Positions 7,704 to 16,480 of a stretch of DNA of 64,000 bases are shown one piece after another. The translations under genes were made by a program, and so were the position numbers. Location of the stretch: positions 1 through 64,000 of the forward strand of contig NZ_JBGFSP010000004.1 in assembly GCF_041227145.1 (NCBI RefSeq), read 5' to 3'. This DNA comes from Bacteroides sp. AN502(2024). GTDB lineage: Bacteria; Bacteroidota; Bacteroidia; Bacteroidales; Bacteroidaceae. Below the pieces are notes generated by a model. The model was not told the origin of the DNA and made no database searches. It saw nothing but the letters and a program-made list of their open reading frames with translations. Numbering within the stretch: position 1 is the first letter of the stretch; each line of letters starts with the position of its first letter.

Positions 7704-8777
7704 ATGGAGTACAGAGAAAGAAAAGAAGTCACACCCGAAGCGGCGGTGATACTGTGGTAAGCCTCACGGCTCGACCTTTCGGAAGACTACGAGAGGGCAC
7801 CCGAAATACTGAAAGTACACGGTTCCGTCATAGGCACGCTGGGGAACTTCAGCGCATCAATCGGAAAAGCAAAGAGCAAGAAAACGTTCAATGTTTACGC
7901 AATCGTGGCGGCTGCACTGAAAAACGGGACAGTGCTAAGCTACACGGCGGAACTGCCCGAAAACAGGAGGAAAATACTCTATGTGGATACCGAACAAAGT
8001 TCCTACCACTGTGCGAAAGTGGCAAAAAGAATATTGCGTATGGCGGGACTGCCGACAGGCAGGAACCATAAAGACCTTGAATTCCTTGTCCTAAGGAAGT
8101 ACACGCCCGAGGAACGAATAGCAATCGTGAGGGAGGCTATTTACCGCACCGAAAATGTAGGGCTGGTAGTCATTGACGGAATACGGGATATGGTGTACGA
8201 CATCAACAGCCCCAGCGAGTCCACGAAGGTAATCTCCCTGCTGATGACATGGACGGGGGAAAGACACATACACATACACACCATACTGCATCAGAACAAG
8301 GGGGACGAGAACGCAAGGGGACACATCGGAACGGAGCTTAGCAACAAGGCCGAAACAGTGCTGCAAGTGGAGAAGGACGAGAAGGCCCCCGACATCAGTA
8401 CGGTCAAGGCAGCACATATCAGGGCGATGAACTTCGAACCGTTCGCATTCCGCATCAACGGGGAGGCATTGCCCGAACTGCTGGACGAATACCTGTTCAA
8501 ACACAAGGATCCGGGAAAAGGGAAAAGGGAGAAGTTCGACCCCTACAAGGACATCACAGAGAAGCAGCACCGCATCGCACTGGAAGCGGCATTCACACTC
8601 AAAGATGAATACGGCTACAAGGAGCTTGCGGAAGAATTGAGGAAAACCTACGCCTCTGTCGGTGTCATGCTTGGGGGAAACAGGCTGACAGACCTCATTA
8701 CAGTACTGAAAAACAAACGGATGATAGTACAGGAGAACGGCAGGAAATACACCTTCAAACCCGATTTTCACTATTAG
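7704..8777 (+). pseudogene. RepA-like AAA ATPase with in-frame stop codon
   Basis: AGGAGG at 7691 and ATG at 7704 define the start, but codon 19 is TAA (7758-7760, after Trp). The same frame then stays open to 8777 and encodes an intact-looking RepA/KaiC-like helicase: Walker A GKAKSKKT at 7863-7886, ILYVDTEQS, Walker B GLVVIDGIRD, and a DHxQ-like HTILHQNKG. Full length would be ~357 residues. The first plausible restart (GTG at 7905) lies after Walker A and would give an inactive protein. The family unwinds the origin of small replicons together with a primase, which is the next gene. Nonsense mutation or base-call error. Confidence 0.7.
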
Positions 8778-8793
8778 CGGTATTGTATGGGAA

Positions 8794-8876
8794 CCACTTT
8801 ACTTTAGTCCCGTACCATATATATACGGAAGTAAAGTAAAGTAGATATAGCCCGTAATATACAAAAAGATACGGGC
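8794..8876. repeat. Hairpin module copy 1 (putative replication origin region)
   Basis: Two stems lie in tandem. ACTTTACTTTAGTCCCGTA pairs with TACGG..AGTAAAGTAAAGT around a TATATATA loop (8794-8844). GCCCGT pairs with ACGGGC (8850-8876), followed by a run of A. The same pair of structures recurs 184 bp downstream. It is located between repA and primase genes. Confidence 0.55.
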
Positions 8877-8977
8877 GAAAAAAATAATATTCACACTTGA
8901 CAAGAACAACGGTATGACAGTACGGAAAAGGGTATGGTCTCATACCCGACCTCCACCATGACGGCACAGACCGGAAA

Positions 8978-9059
8978 CCGCTTTACTTTAGCCAGGGGCA
9001 TATATATAGCAAAGTAAAGTAAAGCGGATGCAGCCCGTAACACATGAAAGGGTACGGGC
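8978..9059. repeat. Hairpin module copy 2 (putative replication origin region)
   Basis: CCGCTTTACTTTAGC pairs with GCAAAGTAAAGTAAAGCGG around a TATATATA loop (8978-9027). GCCCGT/ACGGGC (9033-9059) follows with an A run, as in copy 1. The stem bases differ in compensating ways between copies (CCACTTTA...AAAGTAG against CCGCTTTA...AAAGCGG), which argues that the fold itself is conserved. The remaining 8778-9096 gap shows no open frame. Confidence 0.55.
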
Positions 9060-9096
9060 GAAAAACCCAAAAACAATATCTACTTAAAACAGAAAT

Positions 9097-10068
9097 ATGA
9101 TGAATATGAATGAAGCGAAGCAGATACGCATAGAGGAATATCTGCACAGTCTTAGATACAGTCCGGTAAGGCAACAGGGTGGTAGTCTATGGTACAACTC
9201 ACCGTTCAGGGACGAACAGGAACCCTCCTTCAAGGTGAACACCGAACGCAACCTATGGTATGATTTTGGCACAGGCAAAGGTGGTAATATCATCGCACTG
9301 GCACAGGAGCTATACGCATCCGACAGTCTGCCCTACCTCTTGGAAAGGATAAGGGAGCAGGCACAAAACGTGCGCCCGGTCTCTTTCTCTTTTGGCAAGC
9401 AACCCTTATCAAAGCCGAGTTTCCGGCAGTTGGAGGTAGTACCGCTCTCCTCTCCCGCCCTGTATGCCTACCTGCGGCAAAGGGGAATAAATACGGAACT
9501 GGCAAAAAGAGAATGCAGGGAGGTCCGCTATCTGACCGGGGAAACCCCATACTATGCTATAGGCTTCCCCAACCGTTCGGGAGGATACGAGATACGCAAC
9601 AAGCATTTCAAGGGATGCATAGCACCGAAGGACATCACCCATATACGGCAATCGGAGCCGAAGGAGGCATGCTACATTTTCGAGGGATTCATGGACTACC
9701 TCTCTTTCCTCACCCTGCGGCTGGAAAGGTGTCCCGACCGTCCCGAACTTGACGGGCAGGACTACATCGTACTGAACTCGACTTCCGACCTTTCCAAAGC
9801 AATCCGACCGTTGGGCGGTTATGAAAGCATCCATTGTTTCCTTGACAACGACAAGGCGGGAATGGAGGCCGTCCAGGAGTTGCAAAAAGAGTACGGGCTG
9901 CGCATACGGGACGCATCGCACATATACGAAGGGTACAACGATCTGAACGACTTCCTGCGGGGTAAAAGGTCAGGACAGGCGCAACGGCAGCAAGAGAAAC
10001 CGGAAGCGGGAAAAAGGCAACGGCAGACAGAGCAGCCGAAGAAGAAAGGCAAAGGGATCAGGATGTAG
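9097..10068 (+). CDS. Toprim-type DNA primase of a mobilizable element
   Basis: The protein has 323 residues. The N-terminal ~70 residues have the layout of a CHC2 primase zinc domain (NSPFRDEQEPSFKV, LWYDFGTGKGGNIIALA), but the zinc-binding Cys and His are replaced. The toprim core follows: YIFEGFMDYLSF supplies the catalytic Glu and a DND motif in IHCFLDNDKAGMEA supplies the metal-binding acids. The C-terminal ~45 residues are basic, Gln-rich and disordered. Such primases prime the single strand left by mobilization or replication. The start has two ATG codons (9097, 9100). It lies directly after the hairpin modules, its likely substrate. Confidence 0.75.
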   Translation: MMNMNEAKQIRIEEYLHSLRYSPVRQQGGSLWYNSPFRDEQEPSFKVNTERNLWYDFGTGKGGNIIALAQELYASDSLPYLLERIREQAQNVRPVSFSFGKQPLSKPSFRQLEVVPLSSPALYAYLRQRGINTELAKRECREVRYLTGETPYYAIGFPNRSGGYEIRNKHFKGCIAPKDITHIRQSEPKEACYIFEGFMDYLSFLTLRLERCPDRPELDGQDYIVLNSTSDLSKAIRPLGGYESIHCFLDNDKAGMEAVQELQKEYGLRIRDASHIYEGYNDLNDFLRGKRSGQAQRQQEKPEAGKRQRQTEQPKKKGKGIRM

Positions 10069-10111
10069 CCGCACAGCCACCGGATGACTTTTAAAAAAGT
10101 CATAGCTCATT

Positions 10112-10179
10112 AGGGCTTTTTCTTAACGCAATGCACACATTGCTAAAAAGCCCCAACGAGCCATAGGGGCGCCGCCCCT
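10112..10179. other. Putative oriT / mobilization leader
   Basis: Nested inverted repeats lie just upstream of the relaxase gene. AGGGCTTTTT (10112) pairs with AAAAAGCCCC (10145), enclosing GCAATG/CATTGC (10128-10143). A separate palindrome AGGGGCGCCGCCCCT follows at 10165-10179. Relaxases of this family nick at inverted repeats immediately ahead of their own gene, so this is the best oriT candidate. The nick site was not identified. Confidence 0.4.
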
Positions 10180-10250
10180 TTGGAAACCCCGTCTGCCATG
10201 CGGCATAAAGGCAAGGCAAGGGAAGTATTAACCTGAAATTATTGACAGTT

Positions 10251-11021
10251 ATGGGATATGCAGTTTTGCATCTGGAAAAGGCAAAAGGGACGGACAGCAG
10301 GATGTCCGCACACATAGAGCGCACCGTTCACCCGAAGAATGCGGACAGAACACGCACGCACCTGAACCGGGAGCTCGTACAGTTTCCCGAAGGGGTGAGA
10401 AACCGCACGCAGGCGATAGCACCCCGGATAGAAACGGCAGGCATCAGACGCAAGGTGAGCGCCAATCAGGTGAAGGCAATCCGGATACTCCTTACCGGAA
10501 GCAACAAGGAGATGAAGCAAATGGAAGCGGAAGGACGGATTGAAGACTGGTGTAACGACAGTCTGAAATGGATCCGGGAAACATACGGGGTGCAGAACCT
10601 CGTATCGGCAGTACTGCACATGGACGAGAAGACACCGCACATACACGCCACAGGCATACCGATAGTGACCGGAGAGCGAAGGAAAGCCGGACAGGAAGAA
10701 CAGAACGGGAAGAAAAAGTACAGAAAGAAGAACCCGCAGGACGTGAGGCTCTGCGCAGATGATGTAATGGCAAGGCACAGGCTAAAACACTATCAGGACA
10801 CTTATGCCCAAGCCATGAACAAGTACGGCTTGCAGAGAGGCGTGGACGGCTCATTGGCAAGGCATATTTCCACCATGCAATACTACAAGCAGCTGGTGGA
10901 GCAGCAGGACAGCCTGCAAGAGAACATAGAAAACCTGCTGGGGCTGGAAGAGGAAGCAATGAAAAAGCTGAAGCAGGTAAAGGGGGAAATCAACGTGCAG
11001 AAAATGAAGGGGCGGCGGTGA
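10251..11021 (+). pseudogene. MobV-family relaxase, N-terminal part
   Basis: The ATG at 10251 (MGYAVLHLEKAKG) is preferred over an upstream in-frame TTG. Motif I-like text HIERTVHPKNADRTRTHLN is followed at residues 123-132 by HMDEKTPHIH, the HxDExxPHxH metal-binding motif of Pre/Mob (MobV) relaxases that nick oriT. The frame ends in TGA at 11019-11021 after an AAGGGGCGG run. One extra G there would continue as AAVNATTAIADGVSSLFG into the C-terminal part, which now lies beyond an IS66 insertion at 11064. The gene is therefore hit twice: a frameshift and an insertion. The catalytic domain is intact as a truncated protein. Confidence 0.75.
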
Positions 11022-11149
11022 ACGCCACCACAGCCATAGCGGACGGGGTGAGCTCACTTTTCGGTAAGCATTCGGTAAACCACGTTGCAATTTTTGTGAA
11101 ATTAGTTCCGAATCGGTGCTATTCGTAGTCGATTCGGAACTAATAGTAT

Positions 11150-12721
11150 CTATTCGGAACAAGTTTGATTGGATTTTACCCAATTACGTGGTAGAAGTTC
11201 TTCCATATTCTTCTCATCCCTTTCATAATATGGAATTTTGCTCAGGACATCTTCCATCCAGATTCTGGGGTCTACTTCTGCTGATTTGCAGGTTGAAATC
11301 AGTGAGTATACGATGGCAGCCCTGTATGCTGATGCATCGTTTCCGCAGAACAGATAGTTCTTTCTTCCCAAAGCCAAAGGTCTTATGGCATTTTCTATAC
11401 GGTTGTCATCAATTTCGATTCTTCCGTCGTTTACGTATCTGGAAAGTCTTGGAAGGAGCGTGTACGTATATTCGATGGCTTTACCCATACGGCTTTTAGG
11501 AAGCACTCTAAGATAGGTGTCCTGCAGCCACTTTTCAAATTCAAGTATCAGCGGATAGGCCTCACTGATACGTTTTTCCTTACGCTCTTCAGCTGTGAGC
11601 CCTGCATCATTGGCTTCAGATTCTATCTTGTACAACTTGCCGATGTAGTGTATTGCCTGTGTGGCCAGGGTCCTGTTCTCTTCCAGGGCATCCACGTACT
11701 TCCTTCTGACATGTGCCCAACAGCCGACCATAGTGATTCCTTTCACCTGCTCAAACTGTTCGTAAGCTGCATAGCCGTCACATTGCACAATGCCATGGTA
11801 ACATCCCAGCAGTTCACGGGCTACAGTCCCCGAACGGCTGCCACGGTCATAATGGAACATGACGTCCCCCGTGATGCCGTCGCGTACGCACCACTCATAC
11901 CCCTTTTTCGCCTTATGTTTCTCATTGTCCAGCACAGGAATGACACTCTCGTCCACTTGTATATACTCACTGGAGAGTATCTTCTGTTTGAGCAGGTTGT
12001 ACAGCAACCTGAGTTTCTCCACCGCCATTTCATACCATCCGCACATGGTAGATTCGCTTATGCTGATTCCTGATTCGCGATACTGCTGTATCAGACGATA
12101 GAACGGGAGATGATACATGAACTTGCCGATGATAATGTCTGTCAGGACCGAGGCGCCTGCCATACATTTACTGACCGGAACAAGAGGTAGAGGGTGAATC
12201 AGGATCTGTCTTTCCTCGGGGTATTTCTCCATATCGGACTTACTTATCACTTTGTGACGGACAGTCTTCAGGATATACAATTTTGCCGGAACACGTTCCA
12301 GGCGTGAACTCTCTTCCTTTCCGATTTCAATGAAATCATCCTTAAGCCTGCCTTCCTCGTCTGTTGTCCCTTCGGGGTAAAGATCAACAACCTCTACCGC
12401 AAGAGAAGATGTATCCAAGGGCTTGCGGGCCGGCTTCTCCTTGACTTTTATGGTTCTGGTGATTTCTTCATCGCTTTTGCGGACTTCCTCCTCCATCCGG
12501 GATATTTCCATGGAGGACATTTCAGCTTTTGAGAACAGGAACAGTTGGTTGGGATCAAGCGGAAGATTCTTCTCGCTCATCCGGCCAAAGACTTTTTTCC
12601 GAAGCCAGTACAGCGACTGTTCCAGTGAGGAAACCCTGCTGATAAGCGCCGCTTTATCCTGACGGAGCTGCTCTAATTCTTCCAATAAGGCTTTTTCCTG
12701 TTCCTCCGTAAGCATCTGCAT
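11150..12721 (-). CDS. tnpC: IS66 family transposase TnpC
   Basis: The protein has 523 residues. An N-terminal leucine-rich coiled coil (EELEQLRQDKAALISRVSSLEQ) and an IS66 zinc-binding-type region precede the DDE catalytic core: YIQVDESVIPVLD, GIVQCDGYAAYEQ, and the Glu in EIDDNRIENAIRPLALGRKNYLF. The C-terminal ASAYRAAIVYSLISTCK..EVDPR is the conserved IS66 tail. Length is normal for the family. It catalyses transposition of the element with the TnpA and TnpB accessory proteins encoded upstream. Confidence 0.93.
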   Translation of the reverse strand: MQMLTEEQEKALLEELEQLRQDKAALISRVSSLEQSLYWLRKKVFGRMSEKNLPLDPNQLFLFSKAEMSSMEISRMEEEVRKSDEEITRTIKVKEKPARKPLDTSSLAVEVVDLYPEGTTDEEGRLKDDFIEIGKEESSRLERVPAKLYILKTVRHKVISKSDMEKYPEERQILIHPLPLVPVSKCMAGASVLTDIIIGKFMYHLPFYRLIQQYRESGISISESTMCGWYEMAVEKLRLLYNLLKQKILSSEYIQVDESVIPVLDNEKHKAKKGYEWCVRDGITGDVMFHYDRGSRSGTVARELLGCYHGIVQCDGYAAYEQFEQVKGITMVGCWAHVRRKYVDALEENRTLATQAIHYIGKLYKIESEANDAGLTAEERKEKRISEAYPLILEFEKWLQDTYLRVLPKSRMGKAIEYTYTLLPRLSRYVNDGRIEIDDNRIENAIRPLALGRKNYLFCGNDASAYRAAIVYSLISTCKSAEVDPRIWMEDVLSKIPYYERDEKNMEELLPRNWVKSNQTCSE

Positions 12722-12793
12722 CTCATTTTTTCACAATGTAAATATACTAAAATCCAATGACATACAAAAGCAAACAGAGTAAAAAATCCGATA

Positions 12794-13201
12794 CTATTTT
12801 CGAAGTTTCTGCAGGTTTTCAAGTCTCGTGCGACGGGAGTCACGGGCTTCCATGATACCCTCCACTATCATGACAAGTTCCCGCCATTCTATATTTGTAC
12901 AGACCTCATTGTCGTTGGCAGAATCAGGTTTACCTAAGGTACCGGCTTCCAGAAGTTTGGAATATAACACCATGCCGCCAGGCTCCCAATGCAGGAGTTT
13001 TATACGGTCACGGGCACGGTTTATGAAGATATACACGTTGCCGTTACAGGGGTCCTGACCCATGGCGTCGGTGATGATACCGCTGAGGGTATGGAAGCTT
13101 TTGCGCATATCAGTCGGGCGGTTATACAACAGATAGCGCATACTGTCATTAAGGCTGAACATGGCTGCAGGACCGGATGATTGAAAACAGTTCCTTTTCA
13201 T
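12794..13201 (-). CDS. tnpB: IS66 accessory protein TnpB
   Basis: The protein has 135 residues from the longest frame. The conserved family start MFSLNDSMRYLLYNRPTDMRK begins 13 residues in, so the true start may be near 13162. Further family text is MGQDPCNGNVYIFINRARDRIKLLHWEPGG. TnpB is needed for IS66 transposition; its biochemical role is not settled. It overlaps the end of tnpA. Confidence 0.9.
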   Translation of the reverse strand: MKRNCFQSSGPAAMFSLNDSMRYLLYNRPTDMRKSFHTLSGIITDAMGQDPCNGNVYIFINRARDRIKLLHWEPGGMVLYSKLLEAGTLGKPDSANDNEVCTNIEWRELVMIVEGIMEARDSRRTRLENLQKLRK

Positions 13202-13526
13202 TTAGCTCACCACAAATGCGTATGGCACTACCGGCCGGTGTACGTATTTCTATCTCTTTCAATCCGCTTGGCGTGGTCGGTGTACTTTTCTGTTTCCGTC
13301 CGGTTGTACCGGCAAATGAAGGAACCGGAACAAAAGATCCGCTATGCGGAAGCTCGATAAACTCACCTTGAGCCGTTTTACCAGATGATTGCTCGGCGGC
13401 ATAACGGGATTTGCTGTCATAAAACCGCCATACAGGGATATTGAGTTCCTCTAATCTTGACTTATAAGTCACTTTGTGCTCTTTGCAGTAGTTCATTATT
13501 TCTACTACTTCTTCTCGTGTCATCAT
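13149..13526 (-). CDS. tnpA: IS66 accessory protein TnpA
   Basis: The 125-residue first gene of the IS66 element begins MTREEVVEIMNYCKEHKVTYKSRLEELNIPVWRFYD, a helical DNA-binding-like region of the TnpA accessory class. The end carries EIEIRTPAGSAIRICGELNEKELFSII. The start lies 72 bp inside the right inverted repeat. Confidence 0.85.
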   Translation of the reverse strand: MMTREEVVEIMNYCKEHKVTYKSRLEELNIPVWRFYDSKSRYAAEQSSGKTAQGEFIELPHSGSFVPVPSFAGTTGRKQKSTPTTPSGLKEIEIRTPAGSAIRICGELNEKELFSIIRSCSHVQP

Positions 13527-13606
13527 AACTTGGCTTTTTGGACGTAAAGTTAATGATGGAAGGTGGAGACGAAAATACGTGGTTTACCGAATGCTTACAC
13601 TTTTCG

Positions 13607-14133
13607 GAGGCAGCAAGGTTAAGAGGCTGGAAGCGGAGAATGAAAATTTGAAACGGAACATTGTGAATCTGCAAAAGCAGGTGCAAGCCGAACAGAGGGA
13701 GCAGACAAAAATGGAAAACCGTCACAGCAGCGAGATAAACAGAGTTGACCGGAGCTACCGGCAGAAAATCGCAGAATACGACAATCGGCTGGAACTGATA
13801 GACACCTACTTCCCTATCGTAAAGGAACTGATGCCCATAGCAGAACAATGTCGGGAAGTGGGCTTCACCGAAGAACTGACAAGACGAATTGTCAGACTGC
13901 AACCCGTGGAGTTCAAGGGAAGGCTCTATTCAAAGGAGTACAAGGAGAAGTTCAGGACGGAGCACTCAACGGCAACAGTGGAGAGGAACCCGCAGGAGAA
14001 AGGAAAATTCAGGCTGTGCATTGACGGAATACCCATACTCGATTGGTTCAGGAAGAAATTTCAGGAAATTAAAGAAAAGTTAGGGCTAAACACACCTGTT
14101 GAAAACAAGCAACGAAAAGGATTGAAAATATAA
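13607..14133 (+). pseudogene. MobV-family relaxase, C-terminal part
   Basis: This frame continues the relaxase beyond the IS66 insertion: LFGGSKVKRLEAENENLKRNIVNLQKQ starts a ~60-residue coiled coil typical of the distal part of Bacteroides Mob proteins, ending in a basic tail. An in-frame start inside the IS66 end (13579) is accidental. With the IS and one duplicate of ACTTTTCG removed and one G added at ~11010, the whole protein would have about 445 residues. Confidence 0.7.
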
Positions 14134-14188
14134 CTACTTAATAACGAGAGGCTATAAATTAGGGACATTCATTAAATATTATAAAATG

Positions 14189-14234
14189 AGCCAACTAATT
14201 CATACACAAATTATTGCGAATTAGTTGGCTTTTT
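14189..14234 (+). terminator. Intrinsic terminator after the relaxase gene
   Basis: AGCCAACTAATTC pairs perfectly over 13 bases with GAATTAGTTGGCT across a 16-base loop, followed by a T tract. It lies 56 bp after the relaxase stop and closes the mobilization operon. Confidence 0.8.
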
Positions 14235-14246
14235 AGTATCTTTAGG

Positions 14247-15826
14247 TATTCCCCCGAAAACAAGGTTTGACGGCCCAAACGGGGGAAATTCCCCAACTAA
14301 GATATGGCTAAGATACAAAAAATTTCAGAAATCCACCCAACTTTGGGCTTTACAGAATTTGATATTCTGGAAAAATACCGCAAGAGTTTTCATGAGAGTG
14401 AGCTTGGCAGGCTTCATTCGGTCTTTCCATTTGATCGTATGGCAAAAGCCGCAGGCCTGTCTGAACAACGTTTGGGCCGCAGGAACATATTCAGTCCTTC
14501 CGCAAAGATCGCCCTTATGGTCCTGAAGGCATACACCGGATTCTCCGACAGGAAACTGGTGGAACATCTGAACGGGAACATACACTACCAGATGTTCTGT
14601 GGAATCATGATCCCCCCGTCCCTTCCCATAACCAACTTCAAGATAGTCAGTGCCATCCGTAATGAGATAGCATCCCGCCTTGACATTGATTCTTTCCAGG
14701 AGATCCTGGCTTCACACTGGAAACCTTATCTTGATAACCTTCACGTCTGCATGACCGATGCCACATGCTATGAGAGCCACATGCGTTTTCCTACGGACAT
14801 GAAACTCCTTTGGGAAAGCATCGAATGGCTCTACAGGCATATATGCCGGCATTGCAGGGATCTGGGCATAAGGCGTCCGCGCAACAAATACAGGAATGTG
14901 GCGGAATCCTATCTGTCCTACTGCAAGAAAAGAAAGAGGAGAGCTTCAAGGACAAGAATGCTTAAGCGCCGTATGATCAAGCTTCTTGAAAAGCTCCTCA
15001 GTCAAAGGGATGGGCTCCATAGCGAGTACGGTGCTTTACTCCGATATACGCAGGATTACCATAAGCGTCTTTCCATCATCAGAAAGGTGCTTGTACAGGA
15101 AAAGGAAATGTTTGAAGGGCGAAAAGTCAGTGACCGCATCATCAGCATCGACCGTCATTATGTACGTCCCATCGTCAGAGGCAAGGAAACCAAGTCCGTC
15201 GAGTTCGGTGCAAAGGTCAATAATATACAGATAGACGGCATATCGTTCATCGAACACCTCTCGTTCAAGGCTTTCAATGAGGGGATACGCTTGAAGGACT
15301 GTATCCGTATGCAGCAGAAGCTGATGAATGTAAGGGTAAGATGTGTGGCTGCCGATTCCATATATGCCAATAATGCCAACAGAAAGTTCTGTACTAAATA
15401 TGGGATATCCACATCCTTTGTGCGCAAGGGAAGGGAGGGCAAAGATGAGCCTTTGAGGAAGCTGCTTAGAAGCGAACTCTCAAAAGAAAGGGCCACACGG
15501 CTTGAAGGAAGCTTCGGCACTCAAAAGCAACATTACTCGCTCGCAAGGATAAAGGCAAGGAACAAGAAGACGGAAATCCTGTGGATTTTCTTCGGAATAC
15601 ATACAGCAAATGCCATACTGGTGATTGACAAGATCAGGAACAGAACGGGGAAAGCTGCATGATATGAGTTTACTGAAAGAATCAGAAGAGGTCAGAAGAC
15701 TTCTTCCGGAACTTCATGTATTGTCAGATAAGAGTATATGAGAATATACAGAAAAATGACAATAATAATGGCATATGAAGTGATTATACTCTATCATCTT
15801 CATATGCCATGGTATTTGGGGGGAAC
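14247..15826 (+). mobile_element. DUF772-type (IS5/IS1182-like) insertion sequence, copy 1
   Basis: One transposase gene is flanked by an imperfect inverted pair: tattcccccgaaaac at ~14247 and the complement of gtatttggggggaac ending at ~15826. Length is about 1.58 kb. A 99% identical internal segment recurs at 22527-23312. Target duplication is not clear. Ends are probable, not proven. Confidence 0.65.
14304..15662 (+). CDS. DUF772-type transposase
   Basis: The protein has 452 residues. The N-terminal InsH/DUF772-like domain has ALMVLKAYTGFSDRKLVEHLNGNIHYQMFCGI. DDE-type catalytic residues fit MTDATCYES, VAADSIYANNANRKFC and RLEGSFGTQKQHYSL. A long basic helical insertion (CKKRKRRASRTRMLKRRMIKLLEKLL) lies in the middle. 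It is intact and probably active. Exact IS family (IS5 or IS1182 side) needs comparison with ISfinder. Confidence 0.85.
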   Translation: MAKIQKISEIHPTLGFTEFDILEKYRKSFHESELGRLHSVFPFDRMAKAAGLSEQRLGRRNIFSPSAKIALMVLKAYTGFSDRKLVEHLNGNIHYQMFCGIMIPPSLPITNFKIVSAIRNEIASRLDIDSFQEILASHWKPYLDNLHVCMTDATCYESHMRFPTDMKLLWESIEWLYRHICRHCRDLGIRRPRNKYRNVAESYLSYCKKRKRRASRTRMLKRRMIKLLEKLLSQRDGLHSEYGALLRYTQDYHKRLSIIRKVLVQEKEMFEGRKVSDRIISIDRHYVRPIVRGKETKSVEFGAKVNNIQIDGISFIEHLSFKAFNEGIRLKDCIRMQQKLMNVRVRCVAADSIYANNANRKFCTKYGISTSFVRKGREGKDEPLRKLLRSELSKERATRLEGSFGTQKQHYSLARIKARNKKTEILWIFFGIHTANAILVIDKIRNRTGKAA

Positions 15827-15851
15827 ATTTACTGAATATTCCAAATTATTA

Positions 15852-15883
15852 GTGCCAGTAAAAGAATATACTTTTACTGGCAC
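15852..15883 (-). terminator. Terminator-like hairpin after the lipoprotein/OMP locus
   Basis: GTGCCAGTAAAAG pairs perfectly over 13 bases with CTTTTACTGGCAC across AATATA. It is placed 69 bp beyond the stop of the leftward gene at 15952. The stretch 15663-15850 between IS and hairpin shows another AT-rich inverted repeat (CATATGAAG...CTTCATATG) and no gene. Confidence 0.65.
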
Positions 15884-15951
15884 CTGTTAAATGCAAATTG
15901 ACACTCTAAATCTAACAAATTTAGAGAAATCTATTCTTCACTCGGACAATA

Positions 15952-16479
15952 TCAGAAAACATAACCAACTCCCAATACCAACCTGGAAAAATCTTTATGT
16001 GTCACATAATACTGTAAATATACATTTATATGGTTTATAAATCTAATACCGACTTGTGGAGCCACTGCAAAGTGAAACTTATGACCTTCATTGAAAACTC
16101 CCACATCTATATTATCAATTGAAACACCAGTCCCTAAACCAACATAGGAATCAACAGATTCATTCCGTAAAAAATGATAATTAGCTGTCGGCATAAGAGA
16201 TAAAGATCGTCCATTAAAAGGAGAATTAGAAGTATTATTCAGTACAATTGTGTAACTTTCATAACCTAATTTTAGATTTACACTTAACGGATTGGTGGAA
16301 AACCTATATATTCCATTTAAATAAAACCCAACATGATTTTCCTTATATCCATTCTTTTGTAGCCCAATTGGATAGTTGGCGCCTAATTCAAATCTAAATT
16401 TCTTTCCTTGTGCTAACACCAGCCCAATATTGCATATAAATAACAAAAGAAGTAACATATATACTTTTTTCATAACCAA
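15952..16479 (-). CDS. Small outer-membrane beta-barrel-like protein
   Basis: The 175-residue protein has a signal peptide (KKVYMLLLLLFICNIGLVLAQG), then alternating polar/hydrophobic strands with aromatic ends (KFRFELGANYPIGL, VGFYLNGIYRF, LSVNLKLGYESYTI, APQVGIRFINHINVYLQYYVTHKDF) and a C-terminal LVLGVGYVF ending in Phe. This is the pattern of an 8-stranded OmpA/PorT-like barrel. It starts 1 bp after the upstream lipoprotein gene, so the two are probably co-expressed and may work together. Function unknown. Confidence 0.7.
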   Translation of the reverse strand: MVMKKVYMLLLLLFICNIGLVLAQGKKFRFELGANYPIGLQKNGYKENHVGFYLNGIYRFSTNPLSVNLKLGYESYTIVLNNTSNSPFNGRSLSLMPTANYHFLRNESVDSYVGLGTGVSIDNIDVGVFNEGHKFHFAVAPQVGIRFINHINVYLQYYVTHKDFSRLVLGVGYVF

Positions 16480-16480
16480 T

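Larger units (their letters stand above)
11064..13598 (-). mobile_element. IS66-family insertion sequence
   Basis: The ends carry 22-bp terminal inverted repeats beginning GTAAGCATTCGGTAAACC at 11064 and its complement ending at 13598. The GTAAGC start is characteristic of IS66. An 8-bp target duplication ACTTTTCG occurs at 11056-11063 and 13599-13606. The element has three leftward genes in the usual order tnpA, tnpB, tnpC. It is 2,535 bp and looks intact. Confidence 0.93.
7205..14246 (+). mobile_element. Small mobilizable element (replication and mobilization genes), decayed
   Basis: DUF3853 protein, RepA-like ATPase, primase and MobV relaxase follow each other rightward, the usual backbone of small mobilizable transposons of Bacteroides. 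A strong terminator follows the relaxase at 14189. No integrase is visible: the left neighbour is the prophage, so the integrase may lie beyond it or be lost. The element carries an IS66 insertion and at least two other disabling lesions, so it is probably not mobile. Outer limits are approximate. Confidence 0.5.

Noticed and set aside
7905..8777. RepA starting at GTG 7905 as a normal gene
   Set aside because: This start lies after the Walker A motif and has no ribosome binding site; AGGAGG and ATG at 7691-7706 are the real start.
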